From positions 1 through 6,591 of the forward strand of contig BQJS01000232.1 in NCBI GenBank assembly GCA_021604825.1: a DNA stretch of 6,591 nt, read 5' to 3'. This DNA is from Phycisphaerae bacterium (GTDB lineage Bacteria > Planctomycetota > Phycisphaerae > UBA1845). Below the pieces are notes generated by a model. It was given only the letters and a program-made list of their open reading frames with translations. It did no database searches and had not been told where the DNA came from. Both the position numbers and the translations under genes were made by a program. Numbering within the stretch: position 1 is the first letter of the stretch; each line of letters opens with the position of its first letter. Shown here one piece after another: positions 5,855-6,591 of the stretch.

Positions 5855-6322
5855 TTAACGTTTGGACGAACCCGACGCCCGTTGCTTGTTGCGGAGATTG
5901 CTCTTGATGTCCTTAGACGTTGCCCGCTTGGATTCAAGCACCTTGATCGCCTTGGCCATGTTCTGCACCTTGAAGATGCCGATGGCCTTTCCGCCGGCTG
6001 CTCCAGTCGTGGAATAGAGATACGAGATGGGTACACGGTGGGCCGACAGTTTCTCGCACACGTCGGCCAACATACCCGGTTTGTTCGGCATGGTGACAGC
6101 CAGCACCTTGACCTCGGTCATCGAGAGATTCATATCCTTGATGACCGCCCTGGCTTTATCCGGATTGCGCGCCACGATCCGCAGGACCCCATGCTCGGTC
6201 ACGTCCATCATGGTCAGCGCCACAATGTTGATCTTCGCGGTCGCAAGCGCGCGACAAACGCGCCCCAACGTGTCCGGCTTATTGCCGAGGAATACGGAGA
6301 ATTGAATCAAGGTGTCAATCAT
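5855..6322 (-). CDS. Tandem ACT-domain protein (COG4747 type)
   Basis: The product is 155 residues with two ACT domains. The first is at about 4-66 ([21 protein letters not shown], then [10 protein letters not shown], then [13 protein letters not shown]). The second is at about 74-131 ([19 protein letters not shown], then [23 protein letters not shown]). The NKPDTL and NKPGML turns are the usual ligand-binding positions of ACT domains, which sense amino acids or related small molecules at a dimer interface. No enzyme domain is fused, so a stand-alone sensor is likely. A basic, Ser-rich tail of about 25 residues (131-155) goes beyond the normal COG4747 length and could bind nucleic acid or a partner. 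The start is set by GGAGGG (6328-6333), 5 bases from the ATG at 6322; the longer reading from 6352 has no support. It is the first gene of a transcript that continues into the DUF255 gene. Confidence 0.88.
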   Translation of the reverse strand: MIDTLIQFSVFLGNKPDTLGRVCRALATAKINIVALTMMDVTEHGVLRIVARNPDKARAVIKDMNLSMTEVKVLAVTMPNKPGMLADVCEKLSAHRVPISYLYSTTGAAGGKAIGIFKVQNMAKAIKVLESKRATSKDIKSNLRNKQRASGSSKR

Positions 6323-6458
6323 CGAAACCCTCCATCCAAAATGCAGGACCAAGAAACGCCAGACAGGTTGTATCGCAAGAACATCTGAAGTCTATCGCCA
6401 TCGACCAACCGCGACAAACAGCCCCCACATGCATCCGCACAACTGCCGAATCAACGCC
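6323..6458 (-). promoter_or_regulatory. Leader/promoter region of the ACT-DUF255 operon
   Basis: These 136 bases lie between the terminator of the upstream gene and the ACT start. The promoter must lie here if the terminator is efficient. I see no convincing -35/-10 pair and no recognisable riboswitch fold. Confidence 0.35.
6328..6333 (-). promoter_or_regulatory. Ribosome binding site of the ACT-domain gene
   Basis: GGAGGG lies 5 bases upstream of the ATG at 6322. It decides for MIDTLIQF as the N-terminus; the codons before it do not extend the ACT fold. Confidence 0.8.
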
Positions 6459-6496
6459 AAAAGAAAACACCCACGGAAGATTTCAACCGCGGGTGT
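6459..6496 (-). terminator. Intrinsic terminator of the gene upstream of the ACT operon
   Basis: The minus strand reads ACACCCGCGG, a 10-base loop, then CCGTGGGTGT: a 10-base-pair stem with one G-U pair, followed at once by TTTCTTTT. This is a textbook Rho-independent terminator. On the plus strand the hairpin is not followed by a T-run, so it acts on leftward transcription. It separates the gene ending near 6537 from the ACT-DUF255 operon. Confidence 0.85.
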
Positions 6497-6536
6497 CTCG
6501 TTTGTGAATTGAATTGAAGCCTGGTAGCTGGCTCGA

Positions 6537-6591
6537 TTAGATACGCCGACGGTATCTGTTCTTACGAGTCACGCCCCACATCATCGCCAAC
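6537..6591 (-). CDS. Probable C-terminal tail of an upstream gene, 5' part outside the window
   Basis: On the minus strand a frame open from the window edge ends at TAA 6537-6539, about 40 bases before the intrinsic terminator. The visible residues are LAMMWGVTRKNRYRRRI, a strongly basic end. The terminator implies that a gene ends here. A second frame (VGDDVGRDS) ends at 6562 and is also possible; the third closes at once. Too little is visible to name a product. Confidence 0.35.
   Translation of the reverse strand, partial: LAMMWGVTRKNRYRRRI

Noticed and set aside
4780..5907. Long plus-strand frames (4780-5367 and 5383-5907)
   Set aside because: They lie inside the DUF255 gene on the opposite strand. 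The minus-strand reading has the full set of family motifs, so these are mirror frames.
6481..6591. Possible tRNA or other stable RNA at the right edge
   Set aside because: No cloverleaf arms, T-loop GGTTCRANTC-like sequence or CCA end could be assembled on either strand. The terminator and a basic protein tail explain the segment better.
1..6591. CRISPR array, insertion sequence or attachment site
   Set aside because: No regularly spaced repeats, no transposase motif and no paired terminal inverted repeats with target duplications were seen. The only repeat pair (1542/1620) has two copies.

Overview
The window is a stretch of bacterial chromosome of moderately high GC. Every convincing gene lies on the minus strand, so it reads from right (6591) to left (1). 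The gene content suggests a planctomycete, perhaps of the Phycisphaerae type. The pointers are a secreted protein with a conserved C-terminal block that I associate with planctomycetes, a tandem-ACT protein of the COG4747 type, and an exported DUF255/YyaL protein. This is inferred from protein resemblance only; there is no rRNA or other phylogenetic marker.

Right-hand block (6591 to 3607). The tail of an upstream gene is followed by a clear intrinsic terminator at 6459-6496. A leader of about 135 bases then precedes a two-gene unit: a tandem ACT-domain protein (start 6322) and, 19 bases further on, a large thioredoxin-like DUF255 protein with a signal peptide (start 5835).

Middle block (3458 to 1642). 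A secreted protein of unknown function with a strong ribosome binding site is followed by a STAS-domain anti-sigma-factor antagonist and then a lipoprotein with a SMI1/KNR4 (SUKH) domain. Gaps are only 30-45 bases, so the three are probably cotranscribed. About 480 bases without an annotated gene follow. They contain a 26-residue, very hydrophobic ORF with a Shine-Dalgarno sequence (1418-1498), an inverted repeat at its end and an imperfect direct repeat before it.

Left-hand block (1162 to 1). This is the most interesting part: an 83-residue peptide ending in a hydrophobic segment and a Ser-rich tail (ends Ser-Pro-Ser-Ser), a PqqD-like protein (the fold used as a RiPP recognition element), and the N-terminal two thirds of an HprK-like kinase that runs off the window. 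The kinase start overlaps the PqqD stop as TGATG. A substrate peptide, a peptide-binding PqqD protein and an HprK-like Ser kinase form a plausible RiPP-like peptide-phosphorylation cassette. The peptide has a Y-x-x-P-x-I motif like the leader motif read by lasso-peptide recognition elements, and its last residue is Ser. That is the site modified by the HprK-like kinases of the paeninodin type of lasso cluster. No cyclase or protease gene is visible here, so the final product is unknown.
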